NCBI GenBank assembly: GCA_963734065.1
Contig: CAVTFN010000005.1
Coordinates: 868,001 to 932,000, forward strand
Origin: DATBLE01 sp963734065
Lineage (GTDB): Bacteria; Actinomycetota; Thermoleophilia; Gaiellales; Gaiellaceae
Reading direction: 5' to 3'
DNA length: 64,000 nt
The position numbers and the translations under genes were made by a program. Shown piece after piece: positions 40,644 to 48,862 of the stretch (its first letter is position 1; every line of letters starts with the position of its first letter). The notes beneath the pieces were generated by a model. That model did no database searches and was not told the origin of the DNA. It saw only the letters and a program-made list of their open reading frames with translations.

Positions 40644-42155
40644 CTAGGCGCTGAGGAAGTCGTTCCACCGCTTGATCTGGTACGCGTTGTTCGTGAAGTA
40701 GCTGTTCCACGAGGAGTAGTGGCCGATGCGCTTCGAGAAGCCGCCACCGTCGCGGGTCGAGCCCTTCTTGATGTCGCCGACCTTCCCCGTGATGCCGGGC
40801 AGGTCGCGGCCGGCACGGGTGCCGCCGTACCAGAACGCGTACTCGTCCGCCTTGAACGGGATGCCGCCCGCCGGGTTGCTGGCGCCCTTCGTCTTGATCC
40901 AGTTGAGGAGCGAGTTGCCGTTGCCGGTGTAGTAGCCCTGGCGCATGATCGTGGCGCCGAGCCACCCCTCGTACATCCAGTTCAGGTAGTCGTAGCAGGC
41001 CTGCAGCTTGGCCGGGTCGCTCGTCACGTGGGACGCGATGCCGACCGAGCCGCACCAGCCGCGGAAGCCGGTCGGCGGGGACGCGTACTTCACGTTGATC
41101 CCCTGCGCGACGAGCAACGCCACGGCCGGCGACCACATCGACTCGACCACGACCTCCTTCGAGGCCATCAGGTTGACCGACTCGTTGAAGTTCGCCCAGT
41201 AGGCGCGGAACTGACCGGCCTTCTTGTACGTGGTCGCGATCTTGACGACGCGGTCGATCTCGGCGGGCGTCATGTTGCCCATGTCCTTGGGCTTGAAGAT
41301 GCCCTGGGCCTTGAGCGCGTTGCCCACGTCCTGCATGACGATGCCCGGGTCCTTGAGCAGGGCGACCTTGCCCTTCCACTTCTTGTTCAGGAGCTCGGCC
41401 CAGCCGACCTGGTTCGGCAGCTTCTTGAGGACGTCGGCGTTGTAGCCGATCGAGTCCGCGTTGAAGAAGCCAGGGGCGCCCACGACGTACCGGGGCATCG
41501 GGCCCTTGGTTGCGCCGGTGCGCTCGTTGACCACCCACTGGACGATGTCCTTGTTCGACTTCGGCCCTTCCTTCGTGAGCGGCAGGCCAGTGGTGCCCTG
41601 CTTCAGGAAGAGCGCACGGAAGGGAGCGTCGCCGTCGCCGTACGTCTCGCCGCTCGAGCCGGGGTGGACCTTGCCGTAGGCGAACAGCTTGTACAGCTGC
41701 GGCCACGCGGTGATCTTCTTGGTGTCGATGGGCGTCAGGTGATGCGACGACCACATCTGGATGTCCTGGTAGTTGTAGCCGCCGAAGATGTCGAACGTCT
41801 CCGGCGCCGTGATCGCCTTCTGGACCATCGTCACCGGGTCGGTCACGGTCAGGGCGAACTTGACGCCGAGGTCCGCCTCCGCCTTCTTCTGAACCTCCGG
41901 AGTCGGCCACTCGACGCCGAGCGTGATCACATTCAACGTGCCAGTGAACGCGCCCTTCTTCGCCGGCGCTGCCGAGGCAGCGCCGGCGAGCGCGCCGACG
42001 CCCGACACCGCCGCTGCGGCTGCGCCACCTTTCAGAAGGAGGTCACGGCGGCTCATCCCGCCGGACTCCTCCCCGGGCTCGGTTCCGGTCAGGCGCTGAT
42101 GCTCGCCCAGCTGCTCGACGAGCTCATCAGTGTCGACCTCGAAGTGGTCAGACAT
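40644..42155 (-). CDS. ABC transporter extracellular substrate-binding protein (PotD-like), Tat-exported
   Basis: A 503-aa binding protein whose N-terminus has a 33-residue hydrophilic lead, then a twin-arginine signal (SRRDLLLKGGAAAAAVSGVG, cut near AGAASAAPA). Mature part: TLNVITLGVEWPTPEVQKKA, DIFGGYNYQDIQMWSSHHL, GFFNADSIGYNADVLKKLP and WNDFLSA, fitting the spermidine/putrescine-type periplasmic fold. ATG at 42155 has AGGAG upstream. A TTTGTATACAG site 135 nt upstream suggests GntR control. First gene of the importer operon. Confidence 0.92.
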   Translation of the reverse strand: MSDHFEVDTDELVEQLGEHQRLTGTEPGEESGGMSRRDLLLKGGAAAAAVSGVGALAGAASAAPAKKGAFTGTLNVITLGVEWPTPEVQKKAEADLGVKFALTVTDPVTMVQKAITAPETFDIFGGYNYQDIQMWSSHHLTPIDTKKITAWPQLYKLFAYGKVHPGSSGETYGDGDAPFRALFLKQGTTGLPLTKEGPKSNKDIVQWVVNERTGATKGPMPRYVVGAPGFFNADSIGYNADVLKKLPNQVGWAELLNKKWKGKVALLKDPGIVMQDVGNALKAQGIFKPKDMGNMTPAEIDRVVKIATTYKKAGQFRAYWANFNESVNLMASKEVVVESMWSPAVALLVAQGINVKYASPPTGFRGWCGSVGIASHVTSDPAKLQACYDYLNWMYEGWLGATIMRQGYYTGNGNSLLNWIKTKGASNPAGGIPFKADEYAFWYGGTRAGRDLPGITGKVGDIKKGSTRDGGGFSKRIGHYSSWNSYFTNNAYQIKRWNDFLSA

Positions 42156-42289
42156 GCACGAACTCCTTTCTCCTCGCCGTCCGCTCGAAGATCGTCTCTG
42201 CCCACTCGGGCGCACCCCACGCCTCGCCGACGGCACCCGCGATGCCGCAACCGCAGCGAGAATGAGTGGCGCTGGGCCGTGGAATGCAG

Positions 42290-42300
42290 TTTGTATACAG
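42290..42300. promoter_or_regulatory. GntR-type operator upstream of the ABC importer
   Basis: TTTGTATACAG matches the TTGTATACAA palindrome at 9 of 10 core bases. It lies in the 190-nt gene-free stretch between the importer operon and the gene ending at 42346. I see no clear -10/-35 next to it. Confidence 0.55.
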
Positions 42301-42345
42301 GGCCGTCCCGCACGAGTCAACTCGCCTCTCGCCCCCGAGCCCCGA

Positions 42346-42858
42346 CTAGCAGGGCGGCGACGGGAATCCGATCGCGTGACCGAGCTTCTGGGCCTTGGCG
42401 CCGGTGACGACGAACGCGACGTAGGCGACCTGGATGCCTCTCAGATCGGTCTTCTTCGCCGCACGAAGCGCCTCGCCGAGCTTGGCGATCGAGCGGCGGT
42501 TGAGCTCGTTCCAGCGCGCGAGCTGCGCCCGCAGCTCGGGCGGCGGCTCGAGTCGGCGCACCGCGGCCGCCTCGGCCCTGAGGATCGGCTCGACCTTCCG
42601 CACGGACTCGGTGATCTCGGCAGGGATGCTGACGTCGACCGGGGGCGGGACCTTGTCGAGCTTCGGCCCGTAGAGCCGGCAGATCGCCGCGACGTTGCTC
42701 AGGTACTCGGCTCGGGTCGGCGCCGTCTTCGAGCTGGCCCTGTGGGCGACCAGGACGATCCCGACGGCGATCGCGATCGCGATCGCCGCGCAGGCGACGC
42801 CCAGCGTCAGGTGGCGTCGTGGCAATGCCCTTCGGGCGGAGCGGTCTCGGCCTCGCAC
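42346..42858 (-). CDS. Membrane-anchored hypothetical protein
   Basis: 170 aa: a basic N-terminus, one membrane helix (LGVACAAIAIAIAVGIVLVA, about residues 18-38), then a soluble helical domain (TRAEYLSNVAAICRLYGPKL, IPAEITESVRKVEPILRAEA, RAQLARWNELNRRSIAKLGE) ending FPSPPC. It looks secreted or membrane-tethered with the domain outside. No family is recognised. ATG at 42858 overlaps the upstream cupin gene by 52 nt; a TTG at 42825 would reduce this. Third gene after the NCS1 permease and the cupin. Confidence 0.65.
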   Translation of the reverse strand: MRGRDRSARRALPRRHLTLGVACAAIAIAIAVGIVLVAHRASSKTAPTRAEYLSNVAAICRLYGPKLDKVPPPVDVSIPAEITESVRKVEPILRAEAAAVRRLEPPPELRAQLARWNELNRRSIAKLGEALRAAKKTDLRGIQVAYVAFVVTGAKAQKLGHAIGFPSPPC

Positions 42859-43454
42859 GCGGCGTTCGCGTAGCCCGACCGGAACGGCGATTCCGCACCC
42901 GTCTCAGGGTCGAACGAGTGCCGCCAGACGCACCCGGTGTCGTTCGTCAGCAGGTGGATGGACACGGACGTCTCCGCCGAGGTCGTACGCACACGGTGGA
43001 TGTCGTCGTGCGGCGGGAACAGCGCATAGAAGTCGCCGGGTCGGAGCGGCCGCCGCTCGGTGAGCTCGAGCTCCTCGCCGCGGCGCGCGAAGATCTCCTC
43101 GTCCTGGGTGCCCTGGTAGAGGCCGACGAGGCCCCACGCCAGGTGGTCGTGCACCGGCGTCTCGGCGTCCGGCGGGACGACGAGGGCGAACAGCGAGAGC
43201 GAGCCGTCCTCGGACCGGTAGAGGGCCCACTGGCCGATCCCTCCGCCCATACCGCTGTCCGGCACCGGCTCGCGGTAGGTCTCCGGGAGCCAGTCCTGGT
43301 CGGCCAGCAGGCTCGCGAACCCGGGCCGGATCGCCTCGCAGGCGTCCTCCGGCGAGCCGGCCGTCGCGATCGCGGTCCAGACGCCAGCGACGAACTCGCG
43401 AACCCGCGGCGTGTCGAGGACGTAGTCGTCGCTCACGTGAGCCCAGTCTGACAT
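42807..43454 (-). CDS. Cysteine dioxygenase-like cupin (metal-dependent DSBH enzyme)
   Basis: A 215-aa double-stranded beta-helix protein. The metal-binding pair is in PVHDHLAWGLVGLYQGTQDE (HxH), with a third His in HDDIHRVRTTSAETSVSIHLL, matching thiol dioxygenase-like enzymes (cysteine or 3-mercaptopropionate dioxygenase group). It lies 20 nt after the NCS1 permease gene. Start ATG at 43454 or GTG at 43436; a GTCTGACATCG motif overlaps the first of these, so an operator at the start codon or a chance match are both possible. Confidence 0.82.
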   Translation of the reverse strand: MSDWAHVSDDYVLDTPRVREFVAGVWTAIATAGSPEDACEAIRPGFASLLADQDWLPETYREPVPDSGMGGGIGQWALYRSEDGSLSLFALVVPPDAETPVHDHLAWGLVGLYQGTQDEEIFARRGEELELTERRPLRPGDFYALFPPHDDIHRVRTTSAETSVSIHLLTNDTGCVWRHSFDPETGAESPFRSGYANAACEAETAPPEGHCHDAT

Positions 43455-43474
43455 CGCCCCGGACTCCGCGCCAT

Positions 43475-44833
43475 CTACGAGGGCGAGCTCGAGCGCTGGG
43501 AGGAGGCGACGGTCGGCTCGCGAACGTAGGCGATCGCGCGTAGGCAGACGAGGTAGACGATCGCCGCGGCACCCAGGCCCCACGCGATCTTCAGCCACGA
43601 CATCGAGAGGGCGTAGTAGAGCGCGACGCCGGCTCCGATCGCGACGAAGGCGGCCAGATTGACTCCGTTCAGGTACCGGTAGGGGCCGTTCGCGTCGAAG
43701 AGCCCCGAGACGTCGATCCGCCGCCGCTTGACCACGACGTAGTCGACGAGCATCACCGCCGCGAGCGGGGCCGCGACGTTGCCGAGATGGACGATCCAAC
43801 GCTGTGCGCTGTCGATCACGTCGGGGGCGGCAGAGAGAGCGACGGCGGCCGCGGCAACGATGATCGTCGCCCATAGCCGGCCCAGGCGGGGGATCGAGTT
43901 CACGAGCGCGAGACCGGCCGTGTAGACATTGCCGATGTTCGCCGAGATCCCCTGGACGACGACCGCGACGAGCAGGAGCGCGAGCAGCGGGTAGCTCGAC
44001 GTCAGGTCGGCCACGGCGGCGAAAGGGTTGGTCTCGCCCGTCGCCGCCGCCGCGTAGCCGCCGATGAACGTGTCCACGGCGGCCGCGGCGAGCGCCGCGG
44101 AGACGAGGCCGATCCGCACGTCCCGGCGCGTAGGCGTGTAGCGGCAGAAGTCGGCGACGCTGGTGACGAGCGTCAGGCTCGACCCCGCCATCAGCGTCAC
44201 GGCGCCCGCGAAGCCCGCCCAGGTCAGATGCTGGTCGGGCGAGTGGAAGACGCGGCCGACGTCGAACCGCGGGTCGTCCGTGGACGCGTAGAGAGCGATC
44301 ATCACCGCGACGAAGGCGAGCGAGAGCGGCAGCACGATCCGCAGCAGCCAGCGCATCACGTCGAAGCCGAGCACGGCGAGCGTCGCGTGGAAGAGCGCGA
44401 CCCCGAGCGCGACCGGGACGAGTGGCGGCTTGCCGCCGCCCATCGCCTCCACGATCGCCTGGATCGCGTAGGCCGCTGCGATCGCCTGTGCCGCGAACCA
44501 GTAGGTGGCGGCGACCACGCGGTACGGCGAGCTGAGCAGGCGCGCCCCCCAGAAGCCGAGTGTCGCCCGGGCCGCCACCTGGCCGGTGAGCCCGTAGTCG
44601 ACGCCCACCTCCGCGATCGGGACCATCACGGCGTAGGCGATCGCCTGCCCGAGCACCATCGCGAGGATCGCCCACGGAAGCGGCAGCCCGAACCCGGCCA
44701 CCGCGATCGCCCCGAGCACGTACATGACCGGGTTCAGGAAGAACGTGAAGGTGATCGCGAAGAGATCCCGCCAGCGGGTCGCCCGGAGCTCGGCGGGGAT
44801 CGGCTCGACCCCGTATTCCTCGACCGCCGGCAT
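43475..44833 (-). CDS. NCS1 family nucleobase:cation symporter (CodB-like)
   Basis: A 452-aa membrane transporter with about twelve helices. FAITFTFFLNPVMYVLGAIAVAGFG, GLTGQVAARATLGFWGARLLSSPYRVVAATYWFAAQA and TSVADFCRYTPTRRD are typical of NCS1 transporters for cytosine, uracil, allantoin or hydantoin. Given hydA, the allantoinase and HyuAB, a hydantoin- or pyrimidine-type substrate is likely. ATG at 44833; an 11-bp-arm hairpin lies directly upstream. Confidence 0.9.
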   Translation of the reverse strand: MPAVEEYGVEPIPAELRATRWRDLFAITFTFFLNPVMYVLGAIAVAGFGLPLPWAILAMVLGQAIAYAVMVPIAEVGVDYGLTGQVAARATLGFWGARLLSSPYRVVAATYWFAAQAIAAAYAIQAIVEAMGGGKPPLVPVALGVALFHATLAVLGFDVMRWLLRIVLPLSLAFVAVMIALYASTDDPRFDVGRVFHSPDQHLTWAGFAGAVTLMAGSSLTLVTSVADFCRYTPTRRDVRIGLVSAALAAAAVDTFIGGYAAAATGETNPFAAVADLTSSYPLLALLLVAVVVQGISANIGNVYTAGLALVNSIPRLGRLWATIIVAAAAVALSAAPDVIDSAQRWIVHLGNVAAPLAAVMLVDYVVVKRRRIDVSGLFDANGPYRYLNGVNLAAFVAIGAGVALYYALSMSWLKIAWGLGAAAIVYLVCLRAIAYVREPTVASSQRSSSPS

Positions 44834-44837
44834 CAGC

Positions 44838-44862
44838 GTGGGGGAACCCCTGGTTCCCCCAC
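44838..44862. repeat. Hairpin palindrome before the NCS1 permease start
   Basis: Arms GTGGGGGAACC and GGTTCCCCCAC enclose a CCT loop. It sits 5 nt upstream of the permease ATG, so as RNA it would hide the ribosome-binding region. The remaining stretch to 45042 has no gene that I can see. Confidence 0.65.
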
Positions 44863-45042
44863 GGACCCCCTCCTTGCAGGCGCTGCTGATCGCTCGTGCG
44901 GCAGCGGAGCCGGCGGCTCGAGTGTCTCTGCCGACGTTGCCTCTCCGCCCTGGGCCTCCCGCCGGGCAGAGCCCGGCTCCGGCGGCGACTCGTCGTGACC
45001 CGATCTCCGAGGATCTCTTGTCACGGCAACGTCTTTCTGCGC

Positions 45043-45903
45043 CTACTCGACGCTGGAGCCGTGTCTGCGGAAGAACTCGAGCACGACCCGGACGTGCTCG
45101 TCGGTGTTGTCGAAGATCGTCGAGTGGTTCGAGCCGGCGATCACGTGCTTCTCCGCACCGGCGATGCCTTCGTAGATCGCCTCCTGCCCGGCGCCGTCCG
45201 GCCCCTGGTCCCACGGGGTCATCAGGTCCTCATCGCCACCCAGAACGAGCGCGGGCGAGGTGATCTTCGGCAGCCACTCGCGGATGTCCATCACGCACAT
45301 CGCCTCGCAGGCGGCGGTGAAGACCTCGATCCGGTTCGAGTCGCGCAGGATCTGCTGGATCGAGTCGATCGCAGCCACGCCGTCCGGCGTCTCGAGGAAG
45401 CGCTTCGAGAGCGCCTGCCACGCGATCAGCTCGGCGAGGATCCGGCTGCCCGGGCCCTCGGGATCCATGCGCGCGATGTCGATCCAGTTCTTGAAGACGA
45501 GGCGGCCGGACCTGCCGAGCTTGGCGGCCGCGCAGTTGATCACGACCGAGGTCGTCCGCTCCGGGTACTTGCCCGCGAAGACGGTCGCGATCATCCCGCC
45601 CATCGACGTGCCGTGGACGTGCGCCTTCGCGTGGCCGAGGGCGTCGAGGAGCCCGGCGACGTCGTCGGCCCAGACCTCCATGTCGTAGTCCTGCACCGGC
45701 CGGTCGGACTGCCCGTAGCCGCGCAGGTCGTAGTCGATCACCTGGAAGTACTCGGCGATCGCCGGGGTCGCGGGCGCGAAGTTGAAGTGGCCGAAGCCCG
45801 CGCCGTGGATCTGGATCACGGGCTCCCCCTCGCCCGTCACCTGATACCAGAGCTCGACGCCGTTGACCTGCGCCCTTCCTTCCACGACGGCCGAGTATTG
45901 CAT
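45043..45903 (-). CDS. Alpha/beta hydrolase (RutD-like)
   Basis: A 286-aa alpha/beta hydrolase: VIQIHGAGFGHFNF (oxyanion region), DYDLRGYGQSDRPV, elbow HGTSMGGMIATVF (Ser), acid GGDEDLMTPWD and His in GSNHSTIFDNT. It resembles aminoacrylate hydrolase RutD and related small ester/amide hydrolases, and the gene at 18449-19315. Start ATG at 45903; the ATG at 45915 overlaps the operator-like site and adds only MSDI. It is divergent from the creatininase gene. Confidence 0.86.
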   Translation of the reverse strand: MQYSAVVEGRAQVNGVELWYQVTGEGEPVIQIHGAGFGHFNFAPATPAIAEYFQVIDYDLRGYGQSDRPVQDYDMEVWADDVAGLLDALGHAKAHVHGTSMGGMIATVFAGKYPERTTSVVINCAAAKLGRSGRLVFKNWIDIARMDPEGPGSRILAELIAWQALSKRFLETPDGVAAIDSIQQILRDSNRIEVFTAACEAMCVMDIREWLPKITSPALVLGGDEDLMTPWDQGPDGAGQEAIYEGIAGAEKHVIAGSNHSTIFDNTDEHVRVVLEFFRRHGSSVE

Positions 45904-45904
45904 G

Positions 45905-45918
45905 ATGTCTGACATTCG
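45905..45918. promoter_or_regulatory. ATGTCTGACATTCG operator-like site
   Basis: A full match to the ATGTCNGACATTCG motif in the 29-nt gap between the divergent alpha/beta hydrolase and creatininase genes. The palindromic core ATGTCTGACAT is the same as at 30216-30226. Confidence 0.55.
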
Positions 45919-45932
45919 GTGAAGATCGCGGG

Positions 45933-46733
45933 GTGGCCGAGCGGTTCATCGAGCGGATGACCTGGCCCGAGGTCGAGCAGGCGATCGCACGCGGGGTCGA
46001 CGTGGTGCTGATCCCGATCGGGACGACCGAGCAGCACGGGCCGCACATGCCGCTCGACACCGACTGCTTCATCGCGCGGTCGCTGTGCGCGCGGGCCGCG
46101 GAGGCAGGCGAAACGGAGGGCGTCGAGCTGCTGGTCGCGCCGACGCTGAACGTGACCCTGTCCTGGTACCACATGCAGTTCCCCGGCTCGGTGCGGCTCT
46201 CGACGCCCACGTTCTTCCAGGTCTTCCGCGAGATCTGCGACTCGCTCGCCGAGCACGGCTTCCACCACCTGGTCGCGGTCAACGGCCACGGCGGCAACGC
46301 CGCCGCGCTGACCGTGGCGGTCAACCACTACCTGGAGACGACCGGCCGCCGGGTGTTCCTCGTCCAGTGGTGGGACCTGGCCTCGGACATGCTCGCCGAG
46401 ATCGAGGGGCCGATGATCCACGCCGAGGAGGCCGAGACCTCGCTGGCGATGGCGCTCGGTCAGCGGGTCGTGACCGACCGGGCGACCCGGGACGCGTGGG
46501 ATCGCGGCGCGGCCGTGAAGGAGGCCGGCCTGCCGTGGACGTCGTACGGCCGCTACGGGATGCGCGCGAGCGGCCCCGGCGTGGTCGTGCCGATGGACAT
46601 GCTCCGCGACATCACCGAATCGGGCGTGGTCGGAGACGCGACCCGCGCCTCGGTCGAGACCGGCGAGAAGATCGTCGCCGCTCTCATCCCCCGCATCGTC
46701 CAGGTCTGCAAGGAGATGGCCGGAAAGGAGTAG
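45933..46733 (+). CDS. Creatininase family amidohydrolase
   Basis: A 266-aa protein with the creatininase fold: IPIGTTEQHGPHMPLDTD (metal-binding Glu, His, Asp), SWYHMQFPGSVRLS, VNGHGGNAAAL (metal His) and IHAEEAETSLAMA (Glu). Family members open the creatinine ring or hydrolyse related formamides. GTG at 45933. It is followed by a cyclase-family hydrolase 3 nt downstream with an AAAGGAG site, so the two form one operon for consecutive amide-bond cleavages. Confidence 0.9.
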   Translation: MAERFIERMTWPEVEQAIARGVDVVLIPIGTTEQHGPHMPLDTDCFIARSLCARAAEAGETEGVELLVAPTLNVTLSWYHMQFPGSVRLSTPTFFQVFREICDSLAEHGFHHLVAVNGHGGNAAALTVAVNHYLETTGRRVFLVQWWDLASDMLAEIEGPMIHAEEAETSLAMALGQRVVTDRATRDAWDRGAAVKEAGLPWTSYGRYGMRASGPGVVVPMDMLRDITESGVVGDATRASVETGEKIVAALIPRIVQVCKEMAGKE

Positions 46734-46736
46734 CCC

Positions 46737-47408
46737 GTGCGTGTGATCGACCTGTCGCAGCCGCTGTCCCGCGAGTCGCAGCTACACCCGTTCTTCCCGC
46801 CGACCCAGATCCTCCGCCACATCCAGCACACGGACGCGGAGGAGGACAGGCCGTCGTTCAACGCTGAGATCATCATCACGTCGAACCACGCCGCCACCCA
46901 CGTCGACGCGTTCGGTCACTACCAGAAGGGCGGCACCGCGATCGCCGAGATGCCGCTCGACACGTTCTGCGGCGAGGCGATCTGCGTCGACATCCGCGAG
47001 TACGAGCGGGGGCACGACGTGACCGCCGGGGAGGTCGAGCGAGCCGTCGAGGCCGGCGGCCAGGAGCTGCGCGAGGGCGACATCCTGCTCTTCTGCTCCG
47101 ACCACTACAACCGGACAGCCGGTACGCCGGCGTTCCTCGACGGGTTCTGCGGGATCTCGGCCGAGGCCGTGCACTGGATGGCCGACCGCGGCGTGAAGAT
47201 CTTCGGCGTCGAGACGATCAGCCCGGACCTCGTCTACCTGACCGACGAGTACCCCACGCACAAGGCGTGCGCCGAGCGCGGCCTCACCCACTACGAGAAC
47301 CTGAACAACCTGAAGGACGTGCTCGGACAGCGCTTCCTGTTCGTCGGGCTGCCGCTGCGGCTGGAAGTGGCGTACGGCTCGCCGATACGGGCGGCGGCGC
47401 TGCTCTAG
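46737..47408 (+). CDS. Cyclase/kynurenine formamidase-like hydrolase
   Basis: A 223-aa cyclase-family metal hydrolase of usual length: VIDLSQPLSRESQLHPFFPP at the N-terminus, metal motif NHAATHVDAFGHYQKGG (HxxTHxDxxxH), LLFCSDHYNRTAG and FVGLPLRLE near the end. It would hydrolyse an aryl-formamide, isatin-like lactam or a ring-opened creatinine-type amide. The GTG at 46737 lies 3 nt after the creatininase stop with AAAGGAG ahead. Confidence 0.88.
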   Translation: MRVIDLSQPLSRESQLHPFFPPTQILRHIQHTDAEEDRPSFNAEIIITSNHAATHVDAFGHYQKGGTAIAEMPLDTFCGEAICVDIREYERGHDVTAGEVERAVEAGGQELREGDILLFCSDHYNRTAGTPAFLDGFCGISAEAVHWMADRGVKIFGVETISPDLVYLTDEYPTHKACAERGLTHYENLNNLKDVLGQRFLFVGLPLRLEVAYGSPIRAAALL

Positions 47409-47409
47409 C

Positions 47410-47504
47410 CGTCCAAAGTCCGGCCCGCTTCGCGTGCCGATGACTTTTGACGGATCACAGGCCCAAGAGCGGCAGCGAGCCGAGCCCGCACAGGTCGGGC
47501 TCGG
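47410..47504. terminator. Double hairpin between convergent operons
   Basis: First hairpin: CCGTCCAAAGTC (47410-47421) pairs with GACTTTTGACGG (47442-47453), one mismatch. Second hairpin: CCGAGCCCG (47480-47488) with CGGGCTCGG (47496-47504). No U-tract follows, as is common in high-GC genomes. Position between the plus-strand cyclase and the minus-strand operon suits a bidirectional terminator. Confidence 0.5.
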
Positions 47505-47524
47505 CGGCGACACCGGAGCCGATT

Positions 47525-48214
47525 CTAGGCTTCGGTGGTAATCGTCGTTTCCTGCGGTGGGACAGCGAGGACGCCGAGCTCTCCGTCCTTCGGGATGACT
47601 CGCCGGAGGAGCGAGAAGTGGGCCGGGCTCTCGGCGAACGGGTACGGCTCCAGCTTCACGCGCCAGGGGCCGACCGGCTCGAGCGTGTAGCCCTGGAGCT
47701 CGGCCGCCTCGCCGGCAACCACGTCGCGCATGCAGAAGTAGAGCGACAGCCGGTCGAAGAGCTGGAGCAGCTCGTAGTCGGCCTGCCGCTCGCCGGGGTC
47801 GCCGTCGAACTTCGCCTCCTGCTCCGCGACGAATGCGTCCACGTCGCCCTGCACCTCCGCCGCGCGCGTCAGACCGAGCGAGGTGTCGAGGCCGTAGCGC
47901 TGCCGGTAGATCCCGGCGCCGTGCATCGAGACGAGCAGTCCGGCGTTGGGGTCCTGCTCCGTGATCGCGGCGATGCCGGCGCGGTAGAAGGCGAGGTGGG
48001 AGCGGACGTCGACGTCGAAGAAGTTGATCGGCGTGCCGCTCTCGAGCTGGGGTGATTGCTCCCAGACCGCCCAGCCGTCGTCGTGGCGCTCGGTCGCGAG
48101 GACAAGGGACGGGGCGAGCGGGGTCGCCCACGCGCGTGCGAACGCCGCCGAGAGGTCCGCGTGGTCGGTCTGGAGGACGACCTGCCAGGCATCGCCGAGG
48201 TCGCGAACGATCAT
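47525..48214 (-). CDS. DUF3891 family protein
   Basis: A 229-aa protein with TDHADLSAAFARAWATPL near the N-terminus (His/Asp), RHDDGWAVWEQSPQL, GLLVSMHGAGIYRQRYG and LSLYFCMRDVV, the His/Asp-rich helical pattern of DUF3891. The residue pattern hints at an HD-like metal site, but no activity is established. ATG at 48214 overlaps the LeuD-like stop as ATGA, so it is the last gene of the ten-kb minus-strand operon. Confidence 0.78.
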   Translation of the reverse strand: MIVRDLGDAWQVVLQTDHADLSAAFARAWATPLAPSLVLATERHDDGWAVWEQSPQLESGTPINFFDVDVRSHLAFYRAGIAAITEQDPNAGLLVSMHGAGIYRQRYGLDTSLGLTRAAEVQGDVDAFVAEQEAKFDGDPGERQADYELLQLFDRLSLYFCMRDVVAGEAAELQGYTLEPVGPWRVKLEPYPFAESPAHFSLLRRVIPKDGELGVLAVPPQETTITTEA

Positions 48215-48699
48215 CGTGCTCTCTCCTTCGTCCAGGGAACGAGCCCGCCCGCCGCCTGGAGCTCCGCGACGAGCTCGGGAACGGGTGGGGCGGTGAAGCG
48301 GCGACCGTCGACCGTGATCTCGCCCGCGTCCGTGTCGATGTGGATCCGCGAGCCGGGTTGCGCTGCCGCGGCCGCGTCGGGCGCTTCGAAGATCGCGAGG
48401 CCGAGGTTCACGCAGTTGCGGCGGAAGATGCGGGCGAAGCTCGTGCCGACCACCGCCGGCACGCCCCAGGCCTTGAGGGCCTGCACGACGTGCTCGCGCG
48501 AGGAGCCGAGGCCGAAGTTCCGGCCCGTGACGACGATCGCGTCCGGCCCGAGGCGGTCGCGCAGCGACGGGTCGTAGCCGTCGAAGAGATACCGCTTCAT
48601 CTCCTCGGGATCTTCCACGTTGAGGTAGCTGCCGGGGTACATGACATCGGTGTCGACGTCGTCGCCCGGGATGACGACGGCAACGCCCTCGACGATCAC
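48211..48699 (-). CDS. LeuD-like hydro-lyase small subunit
   Basis: A 162-aa swivel domain of the aconitase superfamily: PGDDVDTDVMYPGSYL, GRNFGLGSSREHVVQALKAWGV and SFARIFRRNCVNLGL. It is the partner of the LeuC-like subunit upstream. GTG at 48699 has GGGAG upstream and matches the family N-terminus; the frame to 48744 adds non-conserved residues. LeuCD pairs include isopropylmalate isomerase, maleate/citraconate hydratase and dimethylmaleate hydratase. There is no leuA or leuB beside it, so a catabolic role is more likely. Confidence 0.88.
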   Translation of the reverse strand: MIVEGVAVVIPGDDVDTDVMYPGSYLNVEDPEEMKRYLFDGYDPSLRDRLGPDAIVVTGRNFGLGSSREHVVQALKAWGVPAVVGTSFARIFRRNCVNLGLAIFEAPDAAAAAQPGSRIHIDTDAGEITVDGRRFTAPPVPELVAELQAAGGLVPWTKERAR

Positions 48700-48791
48700 C
48701 GGCCGCTCCCTGTCGCGAAGTCGGCACGGACCCGGCACAGACACGCGCGCTTTTCGGCGATACGCTCATCGCGGGTGGCGGGTGGAGCCTC

Positions 48792-48838
48792 TTCCCCACC
48801 CTGGGTGGGGAAAAGGAAGGCGGTTCCGCGGAACCGCC
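48792..48838. repeat. Two adjacent palindromes between the LeuC- and LeuD-like genes
   Basis: First: TTCCCCACCC, T, GGGTGGGGAA. Second: the perfect 20-nt GGCGGTTCCGCGGAACCGCC. They occupy the ~160-nt gap between two subunit genes of one enzyme, where they could set mRNA processing or subunit ratio. Confidence 0.65.
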
Positions 48839-48862
48839 GGCGCGTCGTCCACGCCGCCGGCG

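Noticed and set aside
42346..42858. Membrane-anchored protein as a lipoprotein
   Set aside because: No lipobox Cys follows the hydrophobic segment; a plain membrane anchor fits better.
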